Of a stretch of 64,000 nucleotides of DNA, positions 45,478 through 54,026 are shown in pieces. Under the pieces are notes generated by a model, which made no database searches, was not told the origin of the DNA, and worked only from the letters and a program-made list of their open reading frames with translations. The stretch spans positions 1 through 64,000 of the forward strand of contig CALHZK010000011.1 in assembly GCA_938040655.1 (NCBI GenBank). Direction: 5' to 3'. Within the stretch, counting starts at the first letter, position 1. Each line of letters starts with the position of its first letter. The DNA comes from an uncultured Candidatus Saccharibacteria bacterium (GTDB taxonomy: Bacteria > Patescibacteriota > Saccharimonadia > Saccharimonadales > Saccharimonadaceae). Both the position numbers and the translations under genes were made by a program.

Positions 45478-48315
45478 TTGTACAGACTTGAGACCCTTAT
45501 CGATATTTGATTTTTGTTGATCTTCACTTCCTCTAATAATCGCTTGGAATTTTTGTCGTTTATCATAACTTATTTCGCCTTGCAGATCAGCGGCAGACAG
45601 AACCGCTCGAGCTTGATCGACTGATATATAGTCTGATTTTATATTATCACTAATTTGCTGAATAAGTTGTTCAGGGCTAAGCTTGCTGAATGCTTTTCTC
45701 ATAGCGGCCTTGTCTGAACGTATTTGATCAAGAGTTTTACCATCTGGATTGTTGTAAATCCACTCGTCGACTGTAACGTCATTATTTTTGAGACCTTTCG
45801 CCATACCAGCTTCTTGTTTCACAGCTTCCATTACTGTTGGATTTGAAAGAGACTCTATATTTATTGTCTCATTAGTTCCTGCAAAAGTAAAACTTTCATC
45901 TCCACTACCTATCGCTCGGACAACACTATTGAACGCATCTTTTCCTGGTTTACCAGTCTTATCGGTTAATAGCTGAGTAGCAGCACGAGCCTTAATAGTA
46001 TCTCCACTACGTGTTGCTTCAACAAGCGCTTTTTGGAGACGCCCAAGCTTTTGACTCTCAGGTACCCCTTGTACCAATCCGGCCATAGACTGCTCGACCA
46101 TCTCCTCTTCCTCACGACGGACAATGCTTTGACCTATAGCGGTAGATCTGTTAGCAAAGTTTCGAGCCGATGGAAGATGGCTTGCTACCCTATTAAAACC
46201 GCGGCTTGAGGCAGATTTTATATTTCGTGGGTTGAATATACCACCTCTTCCACGATATGTACCGGCTTTGATTTGCTCATCTCGAAGTTTACGCTGCTGT
46301 TTCATATGTTGACCAAGCCGGCCAAGGCGTGAATTTTCTCCACGATTACGTGCCCAATTATCTAGCTTACCGCCAATACCACTGACAGCAGCGCCGAATC
46401 GACCAGTCGCATTTAGTGCTGACTTCAACAGAGGTAGTGTTGCAAATAATGGAGCAGTCCTCACCACAAGAGCAACTATATCGCCAAAATTCTTCTCAAG
46501 TGAGCTTTGAATAATGAATGCAGCCAGGCCGGACGCACCATACAAAACGCCAATAATAGGGTACAGCACCAAAAGCGAGAAGAACAAACTTTTCCATTTC
46601 TGGAATAACTTCTCGGTATTAGGTAGTAAATAGGCAGCAAAAGCTACTGGCGATATTGCGATGAGCAGCACAATAAGAGCTTGTCGCCCGATGAGAATTA
46701 ATGTAATAAACAAGACGGCCATCAATCCCATTGGTAGCGCAATACCAAGCAGCGCCAATGCGGCAAACAATGCTGCTCCTGCCAAGGCTAAGACGGTGCC
46801 GACTGATGCTGCTGTTTGAAATGCAGATATCTGACCACCACTCTCAATACTATTAACCCCACCGCCGATTTCAATACCATGGCTAAAGAAGCCATGGAGG
46901 TTTTTGCCTAGGATATTTGATACATCAACGGCTATCTGACAAAGATAAATTGATATATTAACTAGCAGAGCTATCACTATGAGCCGAGGTAGCATTTTCT
47001 TGATACCATAATTACTAATACCAAGGTTTGTGATTTGAGAATAAATTATTATGATAAAGGCTATAACAAATAAACCATTGGCAATATTACGAAAACTGTC
47101 CCAGGCTGTTTTTAGGTTTGAGTCGGCTGTAATCTTTGGTTGCACTTGAAGGAAATTATCACCAATAAAATTAAAGGCGCCATCCATCAATTTACCCATA
47201 TAAAGCATAAGTGGACAGATGATATATCCGACACCCTCTACGTTACAGGTGGTACCATTATTTTCATCGTCTTTTTTATTCTCTGACTTTGATTCTGGAT
47301 TAATATTAGTCTTTTCTGCATTAAGACCTGCTTCACAGGCAGCCTTTTCGTTGCCCGACTTAGAATTACAAATATTTTTGTTTTGAGAACTGTAACCCTG
47401 CTTACAGGATTCGAGGTCCTTTCCGGAGAACTTCTTTTCCGAGCAGAACTTTTCTGCACCTTCTTTTAACATAGCATCTAGATAGCCTTGGGCTGATCTA
47501 TTAACTTTTTTTGCTGCATCAAAACAACCTATCGAATTATTTACGGTGTCTGTATAAATCTCACGATCATAGGGATAAGCATAGTAATTACCATTATCTT
47601 TTGACTTCAAAGAGTAATATTTTTTGACTACCTTGTTACCGTCAACAGCATCAAATGATAAACGAGACTTGGTGTTACTCTTGTCAAACTCATCTTTCGA
47701 CATAAGTTTACCTGTTGTACAGCCGTTGACGACAATACTATGCCATTTGGTGTACTGAACTACAGGGTCTTTCTCGGCTAAAGCGTGGTCATATTTGGTT
47801 AATTTTTTCAGAGCATTAAAAAACTTCTGCTTTCGGTTGTTGGTGTTTTCTTGTGCAAAAGGCTTATCTGAAGAAAAGCAGCCAGCGCCTCCTTCTCTTG
47901 TGTAGCCCATGTTACAAAGCAGATCGACTCCATTAATACCAAATCGTTGCATTGCTGCTTTTGCAAACTCATTAGAACCGTTATTGCATCCAAGTGTACG
48001 AGGAGGGTCTCCCGCTATAAAGGTAGAGTACGTAGATATATAACCACCACCACCGTTAAAGAGGTTATTCCCTTTTAGCTTTTCTTCATCGGTGTGATTC
48101 CTCATTGCTGTTGCAAAACAATCACCCAGAACACTGGCATACTCATGAAACCAATACTTATCGTTTGGATTTAAACCATTGTAGTTTGTTTCTGCGCGCG
48201 AAGGGGTCGACTGCAGCAAACTGACAACTGGCGAGATTAGCAAACCAAGAATAACCACAAACAAGACAAAGTTTTTCTTGAGACTCTTCTTTTGTTGCGT
48301 AAGACTAAAAAGCAT
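45451..48315 (-). CDS. VirB6/TrbL-like polytopic T4SS protein
   Basis: The 954-residue protein has a signal-like helix (about 15-35) and an extracytoplasmic Cys-rich region of about 320 residues. A cluster of six to eight membrane helices (about 365-630) includes LALAGAALFAALALLGIALP and LIGRQALIVLLIAISPVAFAAYLLPN. The latter is the conserved core of VirB6/TrbL channel proteins. A long cytoplasmic tail of about 300 charged residues follows. The exposed N-terminal region could contact the partner cell (inference). Confidence 0.82.
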   Translation of the reverse strand: MLFSLTQQKKSLKKNFVLFVVILGLLISPVVSLLQSTPSRAETNYNGLNPNDKYWFHEYASVLGDCFATAMRNHTDEEKLKGNNLFNGGGGYISTYSTFIAGDPPRTLGCNNGSNEFAKAAMQRFGINGVDLLCNMGYTREGGAGCFSSDKPFAQENTNNRKQKFFNALKKLTKYDHALAEKDPVVQYTKWHSIVVNGCTTGKLMSKDEFDKSNTKSRLSFDAVDGNKVVKKYYSLKSKDNGNYYAYPYDREIYTDTVNNSIGCFDAAKKVNRSAQGYLDAMLKEGAEKFCSEKKFSGKDLESCKQGYSSQNKNICNSKSGNEKAACEAGLNAEKTNINPESKSENKKDDENNGTTCNVEGVGYIICPLMLYMGKLMDGAFNFIGDNFLQVQPKITADSNLKTAWDSFRNIANGLFVIAFIIIIYSQITNLGISNYGIKKMLPRLIVIALLVNISIYLCQIAVDVSNILGKNLHGFFSHGIEIGGGVNSIESGGQISAFQTAASVGTVLALAGAALFAALALLGIALPMGLMAVLFITLILIGRQALIVLLIAISPVAFAAYLLPNTEKLFQKWKSLFFSLLVLYPIIGVLYGASGLAAFIIQSSLEKNFGDIVALVVRTAPLFATLPLLKSALNATGRFGAAVSGIGGKLDNWARNRGENSRLGRLGQHMKQQRKLRDEQIKAGTYRGRGGIFNPRNIKSASSRGFNRVASHLPSARNFANRSTAIGQSIVRREEEEMVEQSMAGLVQGVPESQKLGRLQKALVEATRSGDTIKARAATQLLTDKTGKPGKDAFNSVVRAIGSGDESFTFAGTNETINIESLSNPTVMEAVKQEAGMAKGLKNNDVTVDEWIYNNPDGKTLDQIRSDKAAMRKAFSKLSPEQLIQQISDNIKSDYISVDQARAVLSAADLQGEISYDKRQKFQAIIRGSEDQQKSNIDKGLKSVQGAKNNRKN

Positions 48316-48349
48316 AAGTACCCCTATTTAATCACATATAGGGGTACTT
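48316..48349 (-). other. 12-bp perfect inverted repeat before the VirB6-like gene
   Basis: AAGTACCCCTAT (48316-48327) and ATAGGGGTACTT (48338-48349), spacer 10 nt, lie between the upstream stop (48369) and the ATG (48315). On the minus strand the hairpin is followed by the start codon and a T-rich stretch. It may terminate or attenuate the upstream transcript or block initiation. Confidence 0.55.
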
Positions 48350-48368
48350 AGACAAGAAGATAATTTAT

Positions 48369-49541
48369 CTACAGTCTTGGGTCTTGTACAGGTTGTGCAG
48401 ATACTAGATCTGGGTCTTTGTTTACACCGTCCTCGCTTGTCGGCAGAGCTACCTCTAATCTATATACACGACCATCACCAAGCTGTACAATGATAATGAT
48501 GTGAGGAGTCTCTTTCTGTGAAGGCCCGTAAGGCTTTTGTTCTTCTTCTGTGCTAATAATAGTATATTCATGGAATCTACTACCTTCAGGTACATTTTTT
48601 GTATCTTCGGGGCATATTGCACTACGAACACCACCGTCTAATGTAGGATCTTTATCAAGCCTGTTCCCTTTGTTGTTTACCTCCTGCGTAACTTCACGTA
48701 CCAATAGAAACCCAGCATCACTAGAAATACCATAGAAATACTTGGTTGCCCTGCTATCGTCTAGCTCGTTGTTGCAGCCAGGGGTTTCTTGGTTTTCCTT
48801 CTGTAGTGATGCCGCAAACCATACACTTCGATCAAGATCCTTCAAAACTTTATCGGCGATAGTATTCAGGGAGTCATTTGGTGAGATTCTGACTTCTTCG
48901 TCAGAGGATAAGTTTGCCCCAACCTTATTAGCTCTTTCTATGAACTCCTTTCTCATTTTTGCATTCATAACCCAATCACGCCATTTCGCTCTTGCTTCAT
49001 GAGATTGACTGTTATAGTTGGCTCTGTCGCTTCCTCCTACCTTCACTGACATACCCTCTAGACTTGTCACAGTTCCTAGAGGCATTGGCTCTCGATATGA
49101 ATCAAGGCTTTTATGTACTGTTGCGGTTTCGCCGCCTGGTGTAGGATAGTCGGTCGATGCTGCATCAGGGCTCTCGGTTGAGTCCGCAGAGTCTTCTGGA
49201 GACGTTGTAGTTTCCTCTGGGTATGGGCTAGGACTGAATTCTGTGGTAGTTGTATCCCCTCCTGTTGGTGTCGCCTCACCATTAGCTTGTTCTGTCATAC
49301 AGCGTGTTATACCTACAAAGCCTGCAAGGGCAAGGGCAACTGCTGCTAATCCCTTGAAAGCCCCCTTCTTTATAGCTTCACCAGCTGTTCCTTGTTTTCC
49401 TTTCCAGAAGTCCCAAGGTTTTTTATCTGGCTGGTCGCTCCCTGTTTCTGGCGGTGTAAATGTATCTGACGACTGTTTCTCTTGATCACTTGGGTTGTTG
49501 TCTGGGTCGTAAGACTTTGACCCTTTTTCTATCTCAGACAT
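48369..49541 (-). CDS. Membrane-anchored acidic protein of unknown function
   Basis: Of about 390 residues, it has an acidic cytoplasmic head (MSEIEKGSKSYDPDNNPSDQ), one helix (about 65-85) and a Thr/Ser/Pro-rich stalk (about 90-145). The exported domain ends EVALPTSEDGVNKDPDLV. I do not recognise a family. ATG 49541 is chosen over an in-frame upstream start because the stretch before it overlaps the low-complexity leader and has no ribosome site. It precedes the VirB6-like gene on the same strand and may be a surface part of the T4SS or a neighbour only. Confidence 0.6.
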   Translation of the reverse strand: MSEIEKGSKSYDPDNNPSDQEKQSSDTFTPPETGSDQPDKKPWDFWKGKQGTAGEAIKKGAFKGLAAVALALAGFVGITRCMTEQANGEATPTGGDTTTTEFSPSPYPEETTTSPEDSADSTESPDAASTDYPTPGGETATVHKSLDSYREPMPLGTVTSLEGMSVKVGGSDRANYNSQSHEARAKWRDWVMNAKMRKEFIERANKVGANLSSDEEVRISPNDSLNTIADKVLKDLDRSVWFAASLQKENQETPGCNNELDDSRATKYFYGISSDAGFLLVREVTQEVNNKGNRLDKDPTLDGGVRSAICPEDTKNVPEGSRFHEYTIISTEEEQKPYGPSQKETPHIIIIVQLGDGRVYRLEVALPTSEDGVNKDPDLVSAQPVQDPRL

Positions 49542-49665
49542 AACGCTTGGGATCCTTTCTCCGGCTGGCCGGATTTGCAATATTTGCCGTAAATTTAGGT
49601 ACGGGTCGCGTATTGACCCCAATACGGCAGTCAGATAATACCATGATTATGAATATGATGCAAAC

Positions 49666-49693
49666 AAAAAACCGCCCTCACGAAAAACGGCGG
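49666..49693 (-). terminator. Terminator after tRNA-Asp
   Basis: On the minus strand a CCGCC...GGCGG stem (49672-49676, 49689-49693) is followed by six T (49666-49671), just after tRNA-Asp. Confidence 0.7.
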
Positions 49694-49700
49694 ATAATTA

Positions 49701-49778
49701 TGGCGCGCCCGACCGGATTCGAACCGGCGATCTCCTCCGTGACAGGGAGGCGTGATAGGCCAACTTCACTACGAGCGC
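49701..49778 (-). tRNA. tRNA-Asp (GTC)
   Basis: The acceptor stem GCGCTCG/CGGGCGC has one G-U pair, the T-loop is GGTTCGAATCC and the anticodon loop CTGTCAC has anticodon GTC. Discriminator G and CCA are encoded. Confidence 0.95.
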
Positions 49779-49827
49779 AAACTACCTCGTATGGTAGCAG
49801 AATAGCGGCTGTTTTTCAAGGGAGTGT

Positions 49828-49856
49828 TTGCATTTTTGTCGCCACTATTTTACAAT
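49828..49856 (+). promoter_or_regulatory. Promoter of the VirB2-like pilin operon
   Basis: TTGCAT (49828-49833), a 17-bp spacer and TACAAT (49851-49856), 18 nt before ATG 49875. Confidence 0.6.
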
Positions 49857-49874
49857 TCTGACTAGAGAAAGCTC

Positions 49875-50255
49875 ATGAAAAAAAGAAAGAATAGTCATTT
49901 TCTGTATCCGCTTGTTTTTTGCCTATCGGTGGCTGGGTTTGGTTTGTTTCAGGCAAGGCCAGCCGTGGCGGCTTCTTGCGGCGGGGTACAGACTACAATA
50001 GTGAACTGCGAAGGCAAAGGTAAAGACGCGCTTCTCGATATTATCAAAACAGCCATTAAGCTTTTAACTGCCGGTATCGGTATTCTGGCTGTCGGTGCGG
50101 TAGTGTTTGGTGGTATTTTGTACTCATCGGCCGGTGGATCGGTTGATAATATTCGGCGGGCAAAAAATATTTGGATCAATACAGCAATTGGGCTGATTCT
50201 TTTCGCGTCTTTCGTGACTGTTACAAATTTTCTTATTCCAGGGGGGATATTTTGA
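49875..50255 (+). CDS. VirB2-like pilin 1
   Basis: The 126-residue protein has a signal peptide (about 1-33, LFQARPAVAAS) and two membrane helices (about 62-82 and 100-120) around the loop SSAGGSVDNIRRAKNIWIN. This small secreted two-helix layout is that of VirB2/TrbC pilins. Two Cys lie in the mature N-terminus (SCGG, NCEG). It heads a run of four overlapping or closely spaced genes; a fifth has its own -10. Confidence 0.78.
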   Translation: MKKRKNSHFLYPLVFCLSVAGFGLFQARPAVAASCGGVQTTIVNCEGKGKDALLDIIKTAIKLLTAGIGILAVGAVVFGGILYSSAGGSVDNIRRAKNIWINTAIGLILFASFVTVTNFLIPGGIF

Positions 50256-50680
50256 TGATCAAGCGCTATATAGTTGCGACGATGGTAATGATTTCGGTAA
50301 TTACAGGCTCAGCACTGATGGTTTCGCCCTCGGCCCAGGCGGCGGCAAACTGTCCGAGTGGGCGTATTCTGACGCTGAAGCCGTGGTACGATGGCCTGCT
50401 TGACAACAGTTGTGTTGTCAAGAGTCCTGGGACAACAACTGAGGAACACTCCAAATTTATTTGGACAATCGTCCTTAATGTAATTGATGATTTGTTTCAG
50501 GTTATTGGCTATATTGCGACTGGATTTATTATCTACGGTGGCTTTTTATTCATGACAACCAGTGGCGATCCGGCGAGGGCTGCCCAGGCGAGGAAGACAC
50601 TTCTCTATGCGGTGATTGGTGTGGTGATTGCTATTGCCTCGGTTGGGGTGATTAATCTTGTGTCAGGGGCGGTCTTATGA
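50255..50680 (+). CDS. VirB2-like pilin 2
   Basis: Of 141 residues from ATG 50255, it has a signal peptide ending PSAQAAA (about residue 28) and two helices (about 75-95 and 115-137) around MTTSGDPARAAQARKTLLYA. Two Cys in the mature N-terminus may pair. ATG 50255 overlaps the previous stop by 1 nt (TGATG), which supports it over the longer upstream frame. Confidence 0.78.
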   Translation: MIKRYIVATMVMISVITGSALMVSPSAQAAANCPSGRILTLKPWYDGLLDNSCVVKSPGTTTEEHSKFIWTIVLNVIDDLFQVIGYIATGFIIYGGFLFMTTSGDPARAAQARKTLLYAVIGVVIAIASVGVINLVSGAVL

Positions 50681-50982
50681 TGGTCGCATATATTTATTAT
50701 ATTTCGGCTCAGTTGTTTAAAGGAACAAAACCGGATGATCTAGGGATTCCGGCTGAAAAAAATGTCAATTCACAGGTAGCAAGTATCCTCAACCTCGTGT
50801 ATGCGATCGCTGGTATTGTTGCAGTGATTGTTATTATTATTGCAGGTATTCAATATTCCCTGTCGACTGGTAATTCTCAGAAGGTATCGAAAGCAAAGGA
50901 CGCGATAATTTATTCGATGGTTGGTCTGGTTGTTGTCGCCAGCGCTTTTGCTATCACCAACTTTATTTTAGGGAGGATATAA
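50677..50982 (+). CDS. VirB2-like pilin 3, no clear signal peptide
   Basis: The 101-residue protein has two helices (about 38-62 and 78-98) around LSTGNSQKVSKAKDAIIYSM. Unlike its neighbours the N-terminus (MMVAYIYYISAQLFKGTK) is not a classical cleaved signal, so it may stay uncleaved in the membrane. It overlaps the previous gene by 4 nt. Confidence 0.72.
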   Translation: MMVAYIYYISAQLFKGTKPDDLGIPAEKNVNSQVASILNLVYAIAGIVAVIVIIIAGIQYSLSTGNSQKVSKAKDAIIYSMVGLVVVASAFAITNFILGRI

Positions 50983-50987
50983 TCACG

Positions 50988-51401
50988 ATGAAGAGATTTT
51001 TTGTTGCTATTGCTGCGGTCGTCTACGGCATAAGCGTGCTGGCGGGGCCATCAGCCGGCGCCGTCAGTATCTATAAAGCTTGCACCGGTAATGATAACAG
51101 TACAGTCTGCGCCAGCCGGGGTGATAATGTATACAATGTGATCCGCAACGTCATCAATGTATTGCTGGCACTGGTTGGTATCATCGCGGTGATTATGATT
51201 ATCATTGGCGGTATCAAGTATGTGACCTCAAACGGTGACCCGCAATCAGTCAAGTCCGCTAAAGACACCGTACTCTACGCAGTGATTGGTTTAGTGGTGG
51301 CGATTTGTGCGCTGGCGATTGTCAACTTTACGGTCGATCGATTCCTCAAAAGGTCAGCCCCGTCGCAGCGGCCGGCTCCAGAGGGCCGACCACGCGTCTG
51401 A
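50988..51401 (+). CDS. VirB2-like pilin 4
   Basis: The 137-residue protein has a signal peptide (about 1-25, LAGPSAGA) and a mature start with two Cys. Two helices surround VTSNGDPQSVKSAKDTVLYA, and a basic Pro/Arg-rich tail follows the second helix (LKRSAPSQRPAPEGRP). That tail is absent from the other copies and may be cytoplasmic. The preceding stop is 5 nt upstream. Confidence 0.78.
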   Translation: MKRFFVAIAAVVYGISVLAGPSAGAVSIYKACTGNDNSTVCASRGDNVYNVIRNVINVLLALVGIIAVIMIIIGGIKYVTSNGDPQSVKSAKDTVLYAVIGLVVAICALAIVNFTVDRFLKRSAPSQRPAPEGRPRV

Positions 51402-51429
51402 TAGCGTAGTCAAATCAAACAACTCGTGC

Positions 51430-51435
51430 TATAAT
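51430..51435 (+). promoter_or_regulatory. -10 element before pilin 5
   Basis: TATAAT 44 nt before ATG 51480; the leader carries AGGA motifs. Confidence 0.5.
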
Positions 51436-51479
51436 GGCGCTAAACAATAGTTTTTGTGAAGAAAGGACATATAGGAAAT

Positions 51480-51881
51480 ATGAAACAACTAAAAACAATA
51501 GTGGCTGCAGCGCTGATTGTCCCGACGTTGGCCCTCGGACTGACGGCGGTATTGCCAGGAGCAAATGTGAGTGCGCAATCAAACGGCAAAGGACTCAATG
51601 AATATAGAGATGTTGCAAAGCCTAACGATGTTCCTACCGACCTCGCTGGTAAAGGAGGTGTGATTACACAGGTTATTAACTTCTTATTGTTTGCAATTGG
51701 CATTATATCAGTGGTCATGATTATTATTGGCGGTATTCGCTATACAACCTCAAATGGTGATAGCAACAAAGTGACGGCCGCCAAAAACACCGTCATGTAC
51801 GCAGTGATCGGTTTGGTGATCGCTATCTTTGCCTATGCGATCGTCAACTTCGTGGTAGAAAAAGCATCAACTAATAGCTAA
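51480..51881 (+). CDS. VirB2-like pilin 5
   Basis: Of 133 residues from ATG 51480, the signal peptide ends ANVSAQS (about residue 30). The helices (about 63-85 and 103-125) surround TTSNGDSNKVTAAKNTVMYA. No Cys is present in the mature part, unlike copies 1, 2 and 4. It is closest in sequence to the sixth copy at 54585-54992. A separate -10 box and a strong terminator bracket it, so it may be expressed more highly than the rest. Confidence 0.78.
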   Translation: MKQLKTIVAAALIVPTLALGLTAVLPGANVSAQSNGKGLNEYRDVAKPNDVPTDLAGKGGVITQVINFLLFAIGIISVVMIIIGGIRYTTSNGDSNKVTAAKNTVMYAVIGLVIAIFAYAIVNFVVEKASTNS

Positions 51882-51903
51882 AGCAATCACTCTAAAAACC
51901 TTC

Positions 51904-51933
51904 TACACCCCGCGCGTATCGCGGGGTGTATTT
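51904..51933 (+). terminator. Rho-independent terminator after the pilin cluster
   Basis: TACACCCCGCG (51904-51914) and CGCGGGGTGTA (51920-51930) form a perfect 11-bp stem with a 5-nt loop, then TTT. Confidence 0.8.
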
Positions 51934-52020
51934 ATCTGGTATTTCTCTGGCAGGTAGATAAAGAGGATATAAAAAAGAAGAGCCGCCCGTTGCTCTCTTC
52001 TTTTCTCTTTAGGATAAAAT

Positions 52021-52539
52021 TTACAGTACTTGGATCTTTTTCGCTTTTTCTTGCTTGATCTTTTCGAAGGTGATAGTGAGGACACCGTCTTTCAACTCAG
52101 CCTTGATATCGTCTTCACCGTCTTTGACAGCTACTGGTAGTGCGAGTGTCCGACTAAATTCACCCCAGTAGCATTCTTGGATATGCCAGTTTTTCACCTC
52201 GGTCTCGTCACCGCTCGAGAGAGTGCCGCTGATAGTCAAAATACCATCAGAGATTCGCACATCTAAATCTTTGCGGTCAACACCAGCGGTACGTGCTTTG
52301 ACAATTAGTTCTTCTTCGGTTTCAAACACATCAACCGCCAACTGCCCCATCAGATCATCAGCCTCATTTTCCCAGTTGTCTTCGGCCGGCGCCGGCGCAG
52401 GAGCAGCGGCTGGTATTTGAGTTGGTGCGACCGGTGCGACGGGCGCCATCGGTGCTTGGGGTGCTGGTGCCAAATCATCGTCCAAAAAGGCTGCTGCTAA
52501 CTCATCTTCCATTAATAAATCATCATTCTTACGGGCCAT
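52021..52539 (-). CDS. Small heat-shock protein Hsp20
   Basis: Of about 172 residues from ATG 52539 (GGAGG upstream), an acidic head with an Ala/Pro linker (about 30-55) precedes an alpha-crystallin domain (about 68-165). Its blocks are ADDLMGQLAVDVFETEEELI, VDRKDLDVRISDGILTISG and AELKDGVLTITFEKI, ending in KIQVL, whose hydrophobic triplet resembles the oligomerisation I-x-I/V motif. It is an ATP-independent holding chaperone. The promoter region shares a small dyad with the divergent comF gene. Confidence 0.9.
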   Translation of the reverse strand: MARKNDDLLMEDELAAAFLDDDLAPAPQAPMAPVAPVAPTQIPAAAPAPAPAEDNWENEADDLMGQLAVDVFETEEELIVKARTAGVDRKDLDVRISDGILTISGTLSSGDETEVKNWHIQECYWGEFSRTLALPVAVKDGEDDIKAELKDGVLTITFEKIKQEKAKKIQVL

Positions 52540-52585
52540 GCTTTCCTCCACTTTCCTAGGGTTCATTTGACAATGGTCATTTCCT

Positions 52586-52611
52586 AGTATAACCGTCATG
52601 TACGGTATAAT
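52586..52611. promoter_or_regulatory. Divergent hsp20/comF promoter with shared dyad
   Basis: The minus-strand -10 TATACT (52586-52591, with TTGATT 17 bp upstream) faces the plus-strand -10 TATAAT (52606-52611). Between them ACCGT (52592-52596) and ACGGT (52602-52606) form an inverted repeat that could serve both promoters. Confidence 0.5.
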
Positions 52612-52644
52612 CAACAGTGGAGGATAGAAAACGTAAAAAATACA

Positions 52645-53316
52645 ATGCTTGACAGACTTCTCGCACTACTTGCTCCGCACCACTGTTATAGTTGTGGTTT
52701 GACAGGCACGTTGTTGTGTGAAAAATGTAAAAAACACATCATGACGACATCTTTCAGAGACTGTGTCGTGTGTGGCCGGCCAACTACCGAAAATAATTGC
52801 CAGCGGCACCGTCTTCCCTACCAGCAGGCGTATGTCGTATCGCTGCGCCAGGGGGTGGTAGCGCGTTTGCTTGATGATTTGAAGTTCCAGCGGGTACAAG
52901 CAGCTGCGCACACGGCAGCTGAGTTATTAGAGGCTCGATTGCCCGTGCTCCATCCACAGACAGTCATTGTGCCAATTCCGACCATTGCTCGGCACGTTCG
53001 CCGCCGTGGCTATGACCACATGAAATTGATCGGTCGCGCTATTTCACGCAGGCGTCGCCTTCCGATGCGCTGCCTCTTGCGGCGCCGCACTAATGTGACA
53101 CAACACGTTGCCGCGACTGCCGTGCAGCGTCGCCGGCAAGCACAGCGATTTTTCCGGGTAGTTGGCCAGATTGATGATCAGGCACGCTACCTCATTATTG
53201 ATGACATTTTTACTACGGGGAGTACGATCAAAGCTGCGGCAACAGTGCTGCGTCAGGCTGGTGCTCGCTATGTTGATATTGCGGTGGTCGCTCGCCAGGA
53301 AATAACTCACTCGTGA
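52645..53316 (+). CDS. comF: ComF family phosphoribosyltransferase-like protein
   Basis: The 223-residue protein has an N-terminal zinc-ribbon-like Cys cluster (CYSCGLTGTLLCEKC, then CVVCGRP). A PRTase domain follows, with VPIPTIARHVRRRGYDH and the PRPP motif YLIIDDIFTTGSTI. ComF acts in DNA uptake, probably on incoming single strands. Together with a conjugation-type secretion system this hints that DNA movement matters for the cell. Its 3' end overlaps the convergent rlmH by 10 nt. Confidence 0.88.
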   Translation: MLDRLLALLAPHHCYSCGLTGTLLCEKCKKHIMTTSFRDCVVCGRPTTENNCQRHRLPYQQAYVVSLRQGVVARLLDDLKFQRVQAAAHTAAELLEARLPVLHPQTVIVPIPTIARHVRRRGYDHMKLIGRAISRRRRLPMRCLLRRRTNVTQHVAATAVQRRRQAQRFFRVVGQIDDQARYLIIDDIFTTGSTIKAAATVLRQAGARYVDIAVVARQEITHS

Positions 53317-53759
53317 TGGTAGTGGCTACCTTTGGCAATTTCTTGGGCGCGGTATAGTTGCTCGGCCAAAATAAGCCTGACTAATTGATGTGGAAAAACC
53401 AATCGAGAGAGCGACCACACAATATTCGCCCGCTGGCGCAGCTCTTCTGTGACACCATAGGCGCCGCCAATAACGAAGACGATTTGTTGACGAGTATGAC
53501 TCGTGATAAGTTGTGATAGTTCTGGCGAGCTTAGCTCCTGCCCTCGTTCATCCAGCAGTACCACAAAATCATCTGGCCGCAGACGAGCCAAGATACGCGC
53601 TGACTCGTCCTGAGGCGCTGTCGGCTGCTGCGCGGCTGCATGTGGTAATATAGTCATTTCTGCAGCAAAGGGCGGCCGTAAGCGCTCTAAAAAGCGAAAA
53701 ACGCCTGGTTTGACCCAGGCTTCATGACGTTTTCCAATAGTGATAATGTGAAGTTTCAT
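53307..53759 (-). CDS. rlmH: 23S rRNA (pseudouridine1915-N3)-methyltransferase
   Basis: The 150-residue SPOUT enzyme starts MKLHIITIGKRHEAWV. VVLLDERGQELSSPELSQLI, FVIGGAYGV and the C-terminal FPHQLVRLILAEQLYRAQEI form the SAM knot; it ends in SHYHHE as usual. The ATG lies only 6 nt after the CCA of tRNA-Ser, so cutting the tRNA would leave a nearly leaderless rlmH message. Confidence 0.95.
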   Translation of the reverse strand: MKLHIITIGKRHEAWVKPGVFRFLERLRPPFAAEMTILPHAAAQQPTAPQDESARILARLRPDDFVVLLDERGQELSSPELSQLITSHTRQQIVFVIGGAYGVTEELRQRANIVWSLSRLVFPHQLVRLILAEQLYRAQEIAKGSHYHHE

Positions 53760-53765
53760 AAATAA

Positions 53766-53853
53766 TGGCGGAAGGAGAGGGATTCGAACCCTCGATAGCG
53801 CTTGCTATACCGCTTTTCGAGAGCGGCCAGTTCAACCACTCCTGCACCCTTCC
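53766..53853 (-). tRNA. tRNA-Ser (CGA)
   Basis: A class II tRNA with acceptor stem GGAAGGG/TCCTTCC, a long variable arm and anticodon loop CTCGAAA (anticodon CGA). CCA is encoded. It lies 9 nt after tRNA-Arg and 6 nt before rlmH. Confidence 0.95.
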
Positions 53854-53862
53854 AGAATTATA

Positions 53863-53939
53863 TGGTACACCCGGCAAGATTCGAACTTACGACCTTTGGC
53901 TCCGCAAGCCAACGCTCTATCCAGCTGAGCTACGGGTGC
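53863..53939 (-). tRNA. tRNA-Arg (GCG)
   Basis: Anticodon stem TTGGC/GCCAA with loop TTGCGGA gives anticodon GCG. The acceptor stem GCACCCG/CGGGTGT starts with a G1-U72 pair; discriminator A, CCA encoded. Most bacteria use an ACG anticodon (read as ICG) for this box. Confidence 0.92.
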
Positions 53940-54026
53940 ATACAGCCGTCCGGTAGACCGTTCGGCTATAACAAAAATAAGAAGGTGCTTCCCCGAGATT
54001 TATATGGAAGAACTAGGGACAGATGT

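Noticed and set aside
36716..51881. Prophage lysis and structural genes
   Set aside because: The lysozyme-like/CHAP protein is embedded among VirB4, VirB6 and PrgI genes; no capsid, portal, terminase or tail genes were found.
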